Positions 6,850 to 13,287 of a stretch of 30,991 nucleotides of DNA are shown piece by piece; within the stretch, counting starts at the first letter, position 1; every line of letters starts with the position of its first letter. The DNA lies in IMG/VR virus record IMGVR_UViG_3300023181_000069, positions 1 through 30,991 of that record, one strand, 5' to 3'. A program made the position numbers and the translations under genes. A model generated the notes under the pieces. It saw only the letters and a list, made by a program, of their open reading frames with translations, made no database searches and was not told where the DNA came from. The DNA is from a virus.

Positions 6850-7167
6850 TTACCAATCGCTTGATGATCCACTCCCTGAAAAGTCACCTCCATCGAAACC
6901 ATCAAAGCTTGATGAATCTGAAGATGAACTATCAGATGAACCAAAATCCCACGAAGAAGAATTATCTTGTGGTGTATCATCAAATGCACTTAATATTGCT
7001 CCAGTTAATAATACATCTGCTAATGCGTTAGATTCTGAAGATTCCTCTTGATGTTTGATGTACTTCTTTTTGTTATAATCACTTAGTCTGTTATAAGTCC
7101 ATTCATCAATACTTGTAAGTAGATGTTCAGGATTACTGTAAGTGTATTCGTATTTTAATCTATACAT
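6850..7167 (-). CDS. Ser/Gly/Asp-rich tail protein, 105 aa
   Basis: The N-terminal half is charged and helical (LTSIDEWTYNRLSDYNKKKY). A short hydrophobic segment (ALADVLLTGAILSAF) follows, then a low-complexity tail of Ser, Asp, Gly and Phe ending SGSGSSSDW. Such tails occur in many phage small proteins of unknown function. Its 3' end is duplicated at 6336-6377 on the other side of the HNH gene, with several synonymous differences. Confidence 0.75.
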   Translation of the reverse strand: MYRLKYEYTYSNPEHLLTSIDEWTYNRLSDYNKKKYIKHQEESSESNALADVLLTGAILSAFDDTPQDNSSSWDFGSSDSSSSDSSSFDGFDGGDFSGSGSSSDW

Positions 7168-7178
7168 AAGGTTTTAAT

Positions 7179-7454
7179 TTATAGTTCGTTATATACTTTA
7201 ATAGCTAATTTAAGATCAAGATGTTCTGATTCTTTTGTAATTCCATCATAAGTTTCGTTTGCTGTAGGATATTTAATATATGTAACTTTAAATACTGTAT
7301 TTGCATGACCACTTAAAACACCTAACAGATTACTAAGTTTAGTGATGGATATAATAGATTTTTGATAGTTTGAGCCCGTATATTTAGCAAGAGCAGATTT
7401 TAACTTAATGTCTTTAAAATCATTTATTTCTAATTTTTCTTTTCTAATCATCAT
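7179..7454 (-). CDS. Hypothetical protein, 91 aa
   Basis: A basic, soluble protein with mixed helices and strands and no signal or membrane segment. Two adjacent ATG codons could serve as start. No family is recognised. It has the standard A/T-rich leader. Confidence 0.75.
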   Translation of the reverse strand: MMIRKEKLEINDFKDIKLKSALAKYTGSNYQKSIISITKLSNLLGVLSGHANTVFKVTYIKYPTANETYDGITKESEHLDLKLAIKVYNEL

Positions 7455-7468
7455 TAATGTAATTTAGT

Positions 7469-7663
7469 TTAAATTTTCCAGGCTTCTCTTATTAAAAGAA
7501 AGAGATAAAATATAAGACCTATTACAGGTATCATCCCTATAATCCATTGTTTTCTTGTTAATATGGGTTTGTTATCAAAAGTTATTAATCTACCATAAAC
7601 TGTAGGTATTAAAAGTTGAAACATAAACCATATTATTGTGTATGCTATTATTCTGCCTATCAT
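7469..7663 (-). CDS. Two-TM membrane protein, 64 aa
   Basis: There are two hydrophobic helices (about residues 5-22 and 42-58) around a short polar loop (RLITFDNKPILTRKQW). The tail is short. Small two-helix phage proteins can be holins or membrane modulators, but nothing here distinguishes them, and lysis genes appear to lie on the right arm. Module M3 lies directly upstream. Confidence 0.75.
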   Translation of the reverse strand: MIGRIIAYTIIWFMFQLLIPTVYGRLITFDNKPILTRKQWIIGMIPVIGLIFYLFLLIREAWKI

Positions 7664-7682
7664 TTTGTTTTCGTTTTAGTTT

Positions 7683-7765
7683 AACAGATGCTCTCATAAA
7701 GAGTAAGAGATTAACCCGCACTGGGTAGCATTTTGTTCACCCTACTTTTACGAGGGGCATCTGTT
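7683..7765 (-). repeat. Inverted-repeat module M3
   Basis: Outer arms AACAGATGC/GCATCTGTT pair perfectly, followed by TCTCATAAA against TTTACGAGG. The outer bases differ from other modules but keep pairing. Inside, ACCC can pair with either of two flanking GGGT segments, so two exclusive hairpins are possible. Confidence 0.7.
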
Positions 7766-7785
7766 GTTAATAATTTTATTTAATG

Positions 7786-7875
7786 CCAAGAGAGAAGGGG
7801 TCGAACCTTCGAAAGGAATTTCATCCTAGCATAGACTTCTATCTACACTTCCTTTGACCACTTGGATATCTCATG
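7786..7875 (-). tRNA. tRNA-Ser-like gene with abnormal anticodon arm
   Basis: Minus strand: the acceptor CATGAGA pairs with TCTCTTG (one mismatch). It has TA at 8-9, a D-arm TCCAAGTGGTCAAAGGA, a long variable arm AGGA/TCCT and a perfect T-arm GAAGG-TTCGACC-CCTTC. The D-arm and variable arm identify the Ser class. The anticodon arm GTGTAG/CTATGC leaves an 8-nt loop ATAGAAGT, not 7 nt; AGA would be the only Ser-like anticodon. CCA is not encoded. Confidence 0.75.
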
Positions 7876-7877
7876 AT

Positions 7878-8054
7878 TTATTTATGTTTTAGTTTAATTG
7901 TATCAACTTTAATGTGTACTGGATGATCAATCTTTAATGATTTTGGTGTAGTTCTTAATTTACCATCTCGCATTACAACTCTGAAATTACTATTATTACT
8001 AGTAGTACAACAGAACATAAGTACTAGAACTACTAATAAAAATAGCTTTTTCAT
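7878..8054 (-). CDS. Small lipoprotein, 58 aa
   Basis: Direct translation gives MKKLFLLVVLVLMFCCTTSN, a lipoprotein signal peptide with tandem Cys at about residues 15-16. The mature part is basic (VVMRDGKLRTTPKSLKI). It has the usual A/T leader. It was recognised by signal sequence and frame continuity; the role is unknown. Confidence 0.65.
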   Translation of the reverse strand: MKKLFLLVVLVLMFCCTTSNNSNFRVVMRDGKLRTTPKSLKIDHPVHIKVDTIKLKHK

Positions 8055-8056
8055 AA

Positions 8057-8266
8057 TTATTTACTTTCTATTTCACACAATTCACAAAAATGGCTACCTT
8101 TTGCAGCTTTATTCTGGCAAATTGTAAATGCACATTTGGGTTCTTTTGAACTTCCTGGAGATATATCCATATATATTTCACTATCTTTAATTGTAAGTAC
8201 GAAGCTACATAATGCCACACCAGCGGCCATACCGATAGTGAATGTAAGCATAAATAATATTATCAT
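8057..8266 (-). CDS. Membrane protein with Cys-rich tail, 69 aa
   Basis: There is one N-terminal helix (residues 2-25). A soluble tail holds CAFTICQ and HFCELCE, four Cys in a spacing typical of a small zinc ribbon. The combination suggests a membrane-anchored zinc-binding peptide. The function is unknown. It ends 2 nt before the lipoprotein gene. Confidence 0.75.
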   Translation of the reverse strand: MIILFMLTFTIGMAAGVALCSFVLTIKDSEIYMDISPGSSKEPKCAFTICQNKAAKGSHFCELCEIESK

Positions 8267-8277
8267 AATTTCTTTGG

Positions 8278-8514
8278 TTAATTTTCAATATAATTTTTTA
8301 ATTTCTCTATTATTTCTTTGCGTCGTTTATTGATTCTGCCTAATTCTTCTAATAATTTAGTTGGCCCTACAATTATAGAATTGATATCAGGTCCAACATG
8401 ATCAATTTGTCCTTCGATAGGTTCATAATTATCAAGAAAAGCAATTGATTCTTGCCAAGATTTCATTGTTTTTAATGTAATATACTTTCTAACTGTTATA
8501 TGATCTTTATCCAT
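8278..8514 (-). CDS. Hypothetical protein, 78 aa
   Basis: A soluble protein with an N-terminal beta segment (DHITVRKYITL) and a long charged C-terminal helix (LLEELGRINKRRKEIIEKL). No family is recognised. The gap to the next gene upstream is 2 nt, so both are probably on one mRNA. Confidence 0.75.
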   Translation of the reverse strand: MDKDHITVRKYITLKTMKSWQESIAFLDNYEPIEGQIDHVGPDINSIIVGPTKLLEELGRINKRRKEIIEKLKNYIEN

Positions 8515-8516
8515 AA

Positions 8517-9056
8517 TTAATGTGATTCTATAATTTTAATTTTATTTGGATCTATCCCAACGCCTTTGCCATCAGAGATATCTTGTAATGTTAATTGCAC
8601 GAATGACTCAGATTGATTTACTTTTCTGCAATATTTCCAACGATACATTCTTATAGGACTTTCAGTATCAGTTAAATCTTCCATTGAATCCGCAATTAGA
8701 TAAGGAGATTCACCAGGTAATTTAGCAACAAATACATCGCCACAAGATCCCCAATCGTCTAATTCGCCATCTTTGTATTCTACTCTATCGCCATATTTAA
8801 GTTCTTCTTCAGGTTCAGACTGCAACGAAAAGATAGAAAACTTATGGTCATCAATGACTTCTGTCCAAAAAGATCCACCTTCAATAGTCTCTTTCCAGTC
8901 AAATCCTCCTGATATTTTTCCTGAACTAGAATCACTTTCAAAAATTCTAACATCTTGAAATCCTGTTTGATCAAATTGATATTCTAGCATCTTAGCTATA
9001 ATTTCTTTTGGGAATCCCTTTAGTTGACCTTTTGGCTCGTATTTGCTTAAATCCAT
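8517..9056 (-). CDS. Conserved phage protein, 179 aa
   Basis: The segment LKGFPKEIIAKMLEYQFDQTG, then FESDSSSGKISGGFDW and SFWTEVI, is a pattern I associate with Bacteroidota and other phage small proteins of unknown function. The N-terminal domain (to about residue 75) carries it. The C-terminal half is beta-rich with GDRVEYKDGELDDW. It is one of the larger proteins of the arm. No catalytic motif is seen. Confidence 0.8.
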   Translation of the reverse strand: MDLSKYEPKGQLKGFPKEIIAKMLEYQFDQTGFQDVRIFESDSSSGKISGGFDWKETIEGGSFWTEVIDDHKFSIFSLQSEPEEELKYGDRVEYKDGELDDWGSCGDVFVAKLPGESPYLIADSMEDLTDTESPIRMYRWKYCRKVNQSESFVQLTLQDISDGKGVGIDPNKIKIIESH

Positions 9057-9057
9057 A

Positions 9058-9141
9058 TTAATATTCTATATATATTTTATATGCGTTGATAGCTAAACAT
9101 AATATGAAAAAGCCTATCATTAATTTTGTATTTTTTGACAT
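9058..9141 (-). CDS. 27-aa membrane micropeptide
   Basis: Direct translation gives MSKNTKLMIGFFILCLAINA plus YKIYIEY: one hydrophobic helix between polar ends. It sits immediately upstream of the 179-aa gene with the common A/T leader. Small size limits confidence. Confidence 0.45.
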   Translation of the reverse strand: MSKNTKLMIGFFILCLAINAYKIYIEY

Positions 9142-9174
9142 AGTTTTATGTTTAAGTTAATAATTTTATTATTT

Positions 9175-9250
9175 GTGGAGCATAGAACCGGATGATGTTC
9201 TACCTCAAGGCTAACCGCCCGAATGCTACATTTTACACTAATGCCCCATG
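9175..9250 (-). ncRNA. tRNA-sized structured module
   Basis: On the minus strand TGGGGCAT pairs with ATGCTCCA (one G-U). Inside are TAGAAC/GTTCTA around an 8-nt loop and GGC/GCC around GGTTA. There is no TTCRA T-loop. It lies between genes like the other modules. Confidence 0.4.
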
Positions 9251-9298
9251 CGATTAAATAGTTTAACAACATACTTAGGTTGTAAAGTTTTCACTTTT

Positions 9299-9673
9299 TT
9301 AATATGATACTTTATTAAAACCACTGTTCATACTAGAAACTACTTTAGGAGTTTGATCTGTATTTGTTGTAGTTTGCACTAACTTATCTATTAGATGCTC
9401 ATTATATTTTACTTCGTCTTCTAATTTTCTAACTAAAGAGTTAATAATATAATTATTTTCACTAATAGTATTAAGATATCCAAGTGGACTTGGTGCAACG
9501 TCTCCTTTATTCATATTTCCATCAGTTGCTACTTCTGGCTCAAATACATATGGTTGAATTTCACTAATAATTGACTTTAATCTAGAGTTTTGACTAACTT
9601 TAGTTGAAAGCAAGTTTCTTAAGTCATTAATTGAAACTTCTTGTTTTGATATGATATCACTTAATGTGTTCAT
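9299..9673 (-). CDS. Hypothetical helical protein, 124 aa
   Basis: Two long helical segments (residues 3-38 and 68-98, with heptad-like Leu and Ile) are joined by a Pro/Gly-containing linker (PEVATDGNMNKGDVAPSPLG). A Thr/Ser-rich C-terminal tail follows. Coiled-coil dimerisation is plausible. No family is recognised. Confidence 0.75.
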   Translation of the reverse strand: MNTLSDIISKQEVSINDLRNLLSTKVSQNSRLKSIISEIQPYVFEPEVATDGNMNKGDVAPSPLGYLNTISENNYIINSLVRKLEDEVKYNEHLIDKLVQTTTNTDQTPKVVSSMNSGFNKVSY

Positions 9674-9867
9674 TTCTTATTGTTTATTGTAATTTAAAAC
9701 TTATCTCTTGTTTTATATTATCTAAACTATAGTTCTGGAAGCATTCCCAATATCCTTTCGGTCTGTGGCGCTACTTATGTGATTAGACAGCACATTAACT
9801 ATTCATTCCAGCTGTTAACCTATGTGATTTGATTGTTCACTAGTTTAACTCTAGATGTTCTTAAAAA
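9674..9867 (-). other. Intercistronic gap with structured segment
   Basis: There is no credible ORF. The middle (about 9730-9860) is less AT-rich and contains CACATAAG-like repeats and TCTGGAA/TTCCAG, suggesting a module like its neighbours. I could not define a single closing stem. Confidence 0.3.
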
Positions 9868-9999
9868 TTACAAATCGATTAAATTCCATACTTCATGAAT
9901 AGTGATATTGTATTTATCAGCTAATACTTGTAAATCTGTATCTTCTACTGATTGGGCATTATAATCGGCTTGCATTGCAGCTAATGTTTGTTCATCCAT
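9868..9999 (-). CDS. 43-aa acidic protein
   Basis: Direct translation gives MDEQTLAAMQADYNAQSVED, then LQVLADKYNITIHEVWNLIDL. The second half reads like a short helix-turn-helix (LADKYNITIHEVWNL), so DNA or protein binding is possible. It has the A/T leader and lies directly downstream of module M4. Confidence 0.6.
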   Translation of the reverse strand: MDEQTLAAMQADYNAQSVEDTDLQVLADKYNITIHEVWNLIDL

Positions 10000-10022
10000 A
10001 ATTTTGTTATTTAGTTTTAATT

Positions 10023-10127
10023 AGAAGTTTACCCTCATAAAAGATAAGGGAGAATATGTCATTGCATAGCGTAACAGTTGATCCGGATCATAGGATTCCA
10101 CCTGAATCTTTAAGAGGGCAAACTTCT
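10023..10127 (-). repeat. Inverted-repeat module M4
   Basis: AGAAGTTTACCCTCATAAAA pairs with the right arm ATCTTTAAGAGGGCAAACTTCT region with two mismatches. Inside lies the palindrome TGATCCGGATCA. The right arm overlaps the stop codon and last codons of the 52-aa gene upstream. Confidence 0.7.
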
Positions 10128-10268
10128 AATTAATGTTTTAATTTCATTGTGAATTTCAATAGTAAATATACAATACGCAACAGGAATGATATTTAATTGT
10201 TTACACATATTACAATATCCACCATAATACTGTTGAGTTACTTGTTTGGCTTCTGATTTCCAAGTCAT
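10110..10268 (-). CDS. 52-aa protein ending inside module arm
   Basis: Direct translation gives MTWKSEAKQVTQQYYGGYC, then NMCKQLNIIPVAYC and a C-terminus IRSLPS. The last residues and TAA are encoded by the right arm of module M4. C-x2-C and a further Cys could bind metal, but this is weak. It starts 2 nt after the stop of the frameshifted gene upstream. Confidence 0.6.
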   Translation of the reverse strand: MTWKSEAKQVTQQYYGGYCNMCKQLNIIPVAYCIFTIEIHNEIKTLIRSLPS

Positions 10269-10270
10269 TT

Positions 10271-10559
10271 TTAACCTCTCAGAATCCTTCTGTTTAGAAC
10301 TGTATTGATAGATTCATTATTAAACCTAGCGATAACTTTAGTATTATTCCATACACTTTCGCTCGTAGACAAAGTAACAATACTACTGTTAAAATCTGAT
10401 ATAATTATACCACCTTTGAGAGATAGAATCTACAGATCTTGCAGTCAATATATCGGCTGCAGCTTCAAATGCTGCTCTAAAGTTGTAAGGGTGTTTTGTA
10501 ATATATTTTACAATAAGTTGGTCTTCTGTAGATGTAAATCTTGGTCTTGAATTTGTCAT
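10271..10559 (-). pseudogene. Frameshifted Myb-like small phage protein
   Basis: From 10559 the frame reads MTNSRPRFTSTEDQLIVKYI, then FRAAFEAAADIL and SISQRWYNYIRF, ending at TAA 10389-10391. Removing one T from the TTTT run there restores a frame that continues NSSIVTLSTSESVWNNTK to a TAA at 10271-10273. The combined product of about 95 aa fits a phage SANT/Myb-like family (FxxxExxxI, then AFxxAA, then SxxxRWY). It could be an assembly indel, decay or slippage. Confidence 0.6.
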
Positions 10560-10606
10560 TATCTCTTTTATTTAGCTTTTTTTATATTTTATTTCGCAAA
10601 TAGTAA

Positions 10607-10691
10607 TTAGGAGTATACTCTATATTCTATTCTACCTAATAAGTTATCAAAGACAATTATTGCATGTCTGTAAAGTGTAAATTTTTTTCAT
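10607..10691 (-). pseudogene. Possible 27-aa gene disrupted at an A7 run
   Basis: The ATG at 10691 overlaps the upstream stop (TAATG) and is followed by seven A. As written, the frame stops after 14 codons. With one A fewer it would read MKKFTLYRHAIIVFDNLLGR and end RIEYRVYS. The position and frame favour a gene whose A run has gained a base, or one read by slippage. Confidence 0.35.
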
Positions 10692-10888
10692 TATTTCTCT
10701 GTATAAAATATTTCAACTTCGAAATCATCATCCCAGTGAATACCAGCAGGAAAACCATCTACCCAATTTAAAGTATTTGGATATCCACTTAATTGTAATC
10801 TTGGTCTGTGTTTGGCTGTTCTTACGAAGTCAAATTGTCGTAAATGATTAAGCCTTTCATATTCTTCTTCAGTGATTACTTGTTTCAT
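10691..10888 (-). CDS. Hypothetical protein, 65 aa
   Basis: A soluble protein: N-terminal Glu-rich helix (ITEEEYERLNHLRQFDFVR), then an aromatic segment (YPNTLNWVDGFPAGIHWDDDF). No family is recognised. It overlaps the next gene start by TAATG. Confidence 0.75.
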   Translation of the reverse strand: MKQVITEEEYERLNHLRQFDFVRTAKHRPRLQLSGYPNTLNWVDGFPAGIHWDDDFEVEIFYTEK

Positions 10889-10895
10889 ATATTGT

Positions 10896-11171
10896 TTATT
10901 TTAATAATAAAGAATCAGTTCTTGCTATAACTTTAAGATCACAAACATTAAAATAATTTCTCCATTCTGATAGAGATCTATTACGATTTTGAATTTCCCA
11001 ATTGCCTGGCTCACTATATTCAGTTACTACAACAGTATCTGGTTTTCTTGGATCGCAATAGGTTATCTTAACTGTATATTCATAAGTAGGTATTCTGTTT
11101 GGCTGTTCTGTACATGACATACATATAAGTGTTGATATAAATATCAAAAATGATAAGATTAATGTTTTCAT
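10896..11171 (-). CDS. Small lipoprotein, 91 aa
   Basis: The signal peptide MKTLILSFLIFISTLICMSC ends in a lipobox (CMSC, Cys20). The mature domain contains YCDPRKPDTVVVTEY and two further Cys. It is probably exported to the periplasm or surface of the host. It starts 2 nt before the end of a possible micropeptide gene. The role is unknown. Confidence 0.8.
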   Translation of the reverse strand: MKTLILSFLIFISTLICMSCTEQPNRIPTYEYTVKITYCDPRKPDTVVVTEYSEPGNWEIQNRNRSLSEWRNYFNVCDLKVIARTDSLLLK

Positions 11172-11173
11172 AG

Positions 11174-11212
11174 TTAGTCTCTCTGAAATGCTGCTAAAAT
11201 GCGTTCATGCAT
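11174..11212 (-). CDS. Possible 12-aa leader peptide
   Basis: MHERILAAFQRD is encoded with an A/T leader, and its stop lies just before the lipoprotein ATG at 11171. This may couple or regulate translation of the lipoprotein. Very short; tentative. Confidence 0.25.
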   Translation of the reverse strand: MHERILAAFQRD

Positions 11213-11222
11213 TATTTTAAGT

Positions 11223-11441
11223 TTAAAAGTTAGGTAAATCTCTAATGAAATCTGGATTATTTGTTGCTGTTATAATATAAAGAAAACCTTCTTGATAAAG
11301 ATTAATATCTGAGTATGTAACATTACTAATCCAATAAATATCCGTAGCAGCATTTAATAAATGTTTCATTACATACTCATTATCTTTAGGTTTTCTATTA
11401 ATACAAACATAATCAAATCCTCTATACTCTATTATTTGCAT
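11223..11441 (-). CDS. Small protein with NPDFIRDLPNF tail, 72 aa
   Basis: The N-terminal YRGFDYVCINRKPKDNEYVM and C-terminal YIITATNNPDFIRDLPNF align in layout with the protein at 3626-3880 (ASDDPELTHLPNF). It is a member of the small family described in the findings. The start overlaps the stop region of the Cys-rich gene upstream by 10 nt. Confidence 0.8.
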   Translation of the reverse strand: MQIIEYRGFDYVCINRKPKDNEYVMKHLLNAATDIYWISNVTYSDINLYQEGFLYIITATNNPDFIRDLPNF

Positions 11442-11587
11442 TTCTTCTTAAGTTTTCTTGGAATTTTTCTCTTAGTCTCCAAAGGTTTATAATATTTTGT
11501 ACAATGAGAACATTGTCGCTTACACTTAGACCAACCTTCAATAGCTGATTGACAATAACCGAAATGTTTGATCTTACTTTTTTCCAT
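11432..11587 (-). CDS. 51-aa Cys-rich basic protein
   Basis: Direct translation gives MEKSKIKHFGYCQSAIEGWS, then KCKRQCSHCTKYYKPL and a Lys-rich tail. Six Cys in C-x9-C-x3-C-x2-C-like spacing suggest a zinc-binding domain. I recognise similar short proteins from other phages, function unknown. Another frame covering 11422-11679 is longer but lacks a leader and crosses a structured module. Confidence 0.7.
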   Translation of the reverse strand: MEKSKIKHFGYCQSAIEGWSKCKRQCSHCTKYYKPLETKRKIPRKLKKKCK

Positions 11588-11599
11588 AGTTTTAAGTTA

Positions 11600-11691
11600 A
11601 TATATTGGACTAATAGTTTTTTATTCTTGTCTGTACTAACATTCTGTGTTCCATGTGGCGAAACATGGAGATTCACCATGTACCAATATAT
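11600..11691 (-). ncRNA. Inverted-repeat module with alternative hairpins
   Basis: ATATATTGG (11600-11608) pairs with CCAATATAT (11683-11691). Inside, ACATGG at 11663-11668 can pair with CCATGT at 11651-11656 or with CCATGT at 11676-11681. It lies in the 5' region of the Cys-rich gene, so a switch is conceivable. Confidence 0.45.
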
Positions 11692-11778
11692 AAAGCTTCA
11701 GAACGACCTAAGTTTCGAAACTAAGACTTCAACCTTTCTAGGGCGCGCACTCGATTTATGCTAGAAGTTCTTACTGCT
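11692..11778 (-). other. Structured intercistronic segment
   Basis: There is no ORF. On the minus strand TTCTAG/CTAGAA closes a hairpin. AGAAC/GTTCT brackets it together with the palindrome GTTTCGAAAC. It is probably another compact RNA module. Confidence 0.35.
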
Positions 11779-12294
11779 TTATTTCTTTATAACTTTATAC
11801 AAATGAAAACATAAAATATATTTAAAATCAGGACCAAAATCTTCATCGTCTAAGTATTCACATTGAGGTTCTAGTTTACCAATATACTCACCCCATTTAC
11901 TCCATCTCCAACCTCCACCTTTCCACTTGTTTTCAAGATCTTGGAATACCGGAGTAACAGCAATAACATAAGCATTATCTGGATCAGCTATTTGTTTAGC
12001 ATAGAACTCTTTTATTTGTTCTACATTATCAGCAACTCCATATTGATTAATATAATGTTCATTGAAATCATCAGGCAATGGGCTTTGAGACATCAATTCT
12101 TTATTGATATTCCAACCATCAAGTTTCTCAATAAACTCTTCTTCACAGAAGTTATGGTCAAATGCACAACGATAGATACCTGTTTCAAGTATTAACTCTG
12201 GTGTATCTTGTGAATCATATTCGAACTTATGTTGAAGAGCCACAGCTTTTCTTCTTGCAATCTCTATTGGATCTGGTGTAATTTCTACTAACAT
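11779..12294 (-). CDS. Conserved phage protein, 171 aa
   Basis: The segments GVADNVEQIKEFY, GGGWRWSKWGEYIG and EYLDDEDFGPDF form a pattern I associate with phage proteins of unknown function. There is an N-terminal charged helical stretch and no membrane segment. It is one of the larger, better-conserved genes of the arm. No catalytic residues can be assigned. Confidence 0.8.
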   Translation of the reverse strand: MLVEITPDPIEIARRKAVALQHKFEYDSQDTPELILETGIYRCAFDHNFCEEEFIEKLDGWNINKELMSQSPLPDDFNEHYINQYGVADNVEQIKEFYAKQIADPDNAYVIAVTPVFQDLENKWKGGGWRWSKWGEYIGKLEPQCEYLDDEDFGPDFKYILCFHLYKVIKK

Positions 12295-12296
12295 AT

Positions 12297-12506
12297 TTAT
12301 ATTGTTGAGGTAGTTCTTTGTTTAACACCTAAATTAAAAGCTTTCTTTAAATGTTTTCTAATATCTTTGGCTTGTTCTCTACTAATAGCTATTTGTGCCT
12401 TTTCTTCACAATCATCAATTGTAAGCACTACAATACCCTTACTACTCTTAGTTGATAATGTTAAATCTGCCGATGTTGTTCTTGATTTGATTAATAATGG
12501 TTCCAT
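12297..12506 (-). CDS. Hypothetical protein, 69 aa
   Basis: The N-terminal part is beta-rich (TTSADLTLSTKSSKGIVVLTI). An acidic turn and a basic helix (SREQAKDIRKHLKKAF) follow. No family is recognised. Spacing to the next genes is 2-4 nt, in the same transcription unit. Confidence 0.75.
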   Translation of the reverse strand: MEPLLIKSRTTSADLTLSTKSSKGIVVLTIDDCEEKAQIAISREQAKDIRKHLKKAFNLGVKQRTTSTI

Positions 12507-12510
12507 AATT

Positions 12511-12858
12511 TTATTTCTTTAGTGCTTTATGTACTTGTTCAACGAAATAGCCTGTAATATAAGCCTGGTGTTCGTCGTTATTTCTTTTTAGAGGTGAATG
12601 TATATGTAGATAGACTTCGTTCGTTAGATGTACGCATTCATGTGCTATTGTTGATTTAGATGCGTTTGGTTTAACAAATATCACATAAGAGAACTTATCT
12701 TTATGCCAACCTGAACATACAAATGCTACAGTGTCTTCAACATCAAATGATCTAGGAAGTTTAACCTTATATTTCTTCTTAGCTTTAGTAAAGTTTTTAG
12801 CTACGATAATTAGAAGTTGGCCCCCATAAATAGGTAGGTGAGATTTAATCCTCTTCAT
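12511..12858 (-). CDS. Minimal HExxH metalloprotease-like protein, 115 aa
   Basis: The zinc motif HECVH is at residues 73-77 inside STIAHECVHLTNEVY. A candidate third ligand, Glu, is in NNDEHQAY (about residue 96). The N-terminal LPIYGGQLLIIVA forms a beta strand. The layout matches small phage metallopeptidase-like proteins of unknown target. The N-terminal codons contain a half copy of the module arm (CCCCCATAAATAGGTAGG, 12821-12838). The start overlaps the previous gene by 14 nt. Confidence 0.75.
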   Translation of the reverse strand: MKRIKSHLPIYGGQLLIIVAKNFTKAKKKYKVKLPRSFDVEDTVAFVCSGWHKDKFSYVIFVKPNASKSTIAHECVHLTNEVYLHIHSPLKRNNDEHQAYITGYFVEQVHKALKK

Positions 12859-13069
12859 TTAAATTAATGATATGATCCGTAATTACAAATTTATCTTTAT
12901 GCCATGATTTAGATGTTTCTCCTAATTTGTAATATGTTTGTGTGCCAGTTTTAATGACGACACCAGCAAATGTATCATTAGCACTACCTAATTGATCACT
13001 AACCATTAAATACGGTCCTTTAGCATTATTATCAATGGTTACAATTTCTCCTTGTTTAAATTCTGCCAT
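12845..13069 (-). CDS. Small SH3-like phage protein, 74 aa
   Basis: FKQGEIVTI, YLMVSDQLGSAN, FAGVVIKTG and YYKLGETSKSWHKDKF are the strands of a small beta-barrel pattern seen in many phage proteins. These are often called SH3-like and have no known role. The C-terminus is acidic. The damaged gene at 19057-19293 seems related (FKGVIL, then SESW..EEF). Confidence 0.75.
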   Translation of the reverse strand: MAEFKQGEIVTIDNNAKGPYLMVSDQLGSANDTFAGVVIKTGTQTYYKLGETSKSWHKDKFVITDHIINLNEED

Positions 13070-13071
13070 AA

Positions 13072-13281
13072 TTAATCAGTTAAGTTAGTTTGACTCATTC
13101 TTTCAAATGTTTCTGTATCAATCACTTCAAGACTATTGCTTCTATCTTTAACGACATAAACTCTCTTGATACCTGCCCTCTCTGTTACTTCCATACATTC
13201 AAATACTTCAACTAATTCTTTGTAACTATCTGGTCCATTCTGAACCCATCTAGCTATTATGTGAGTTTGTTTTACTTTCAT
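13072..13281 (-). CDS. Hypothetical protein, 69 aa
   Basis: A soluble beta-rich protein: VKQTHIIARWVQNGPDSYKE, then FECMEVTERAGIKRVYVVKD. No family is recognised. It ends 2 nt before the SH3-like gene. Confidence 0.75.
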   Translation of the reverse strand: MKVKQTHIIARWVQNGPDSYKELVEVFECMEVTERAGIKRVYVVKDRSNSLEVIDTETFERMSQTNLTD

Positions 13282-13287
13282 AATTTT

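Noticed and set aside
8773-8974. Frames on both strands inside the 179-aa gene
   Set aside because: They are shadows of 8517-9056, which has a recognisable conserved protein pattern.
10305-10550. 81-aa plus-strand frame
   Set aside because: It is antisense to the frameshifted Myb-like gene, whose protein sequence is recognisable.
11422-11679. 85-aa minus-strand frame
   Set aside because: It overlaps the better 51-aa Cys-rich gene in another frame and begins inside an inverted-repeat module.
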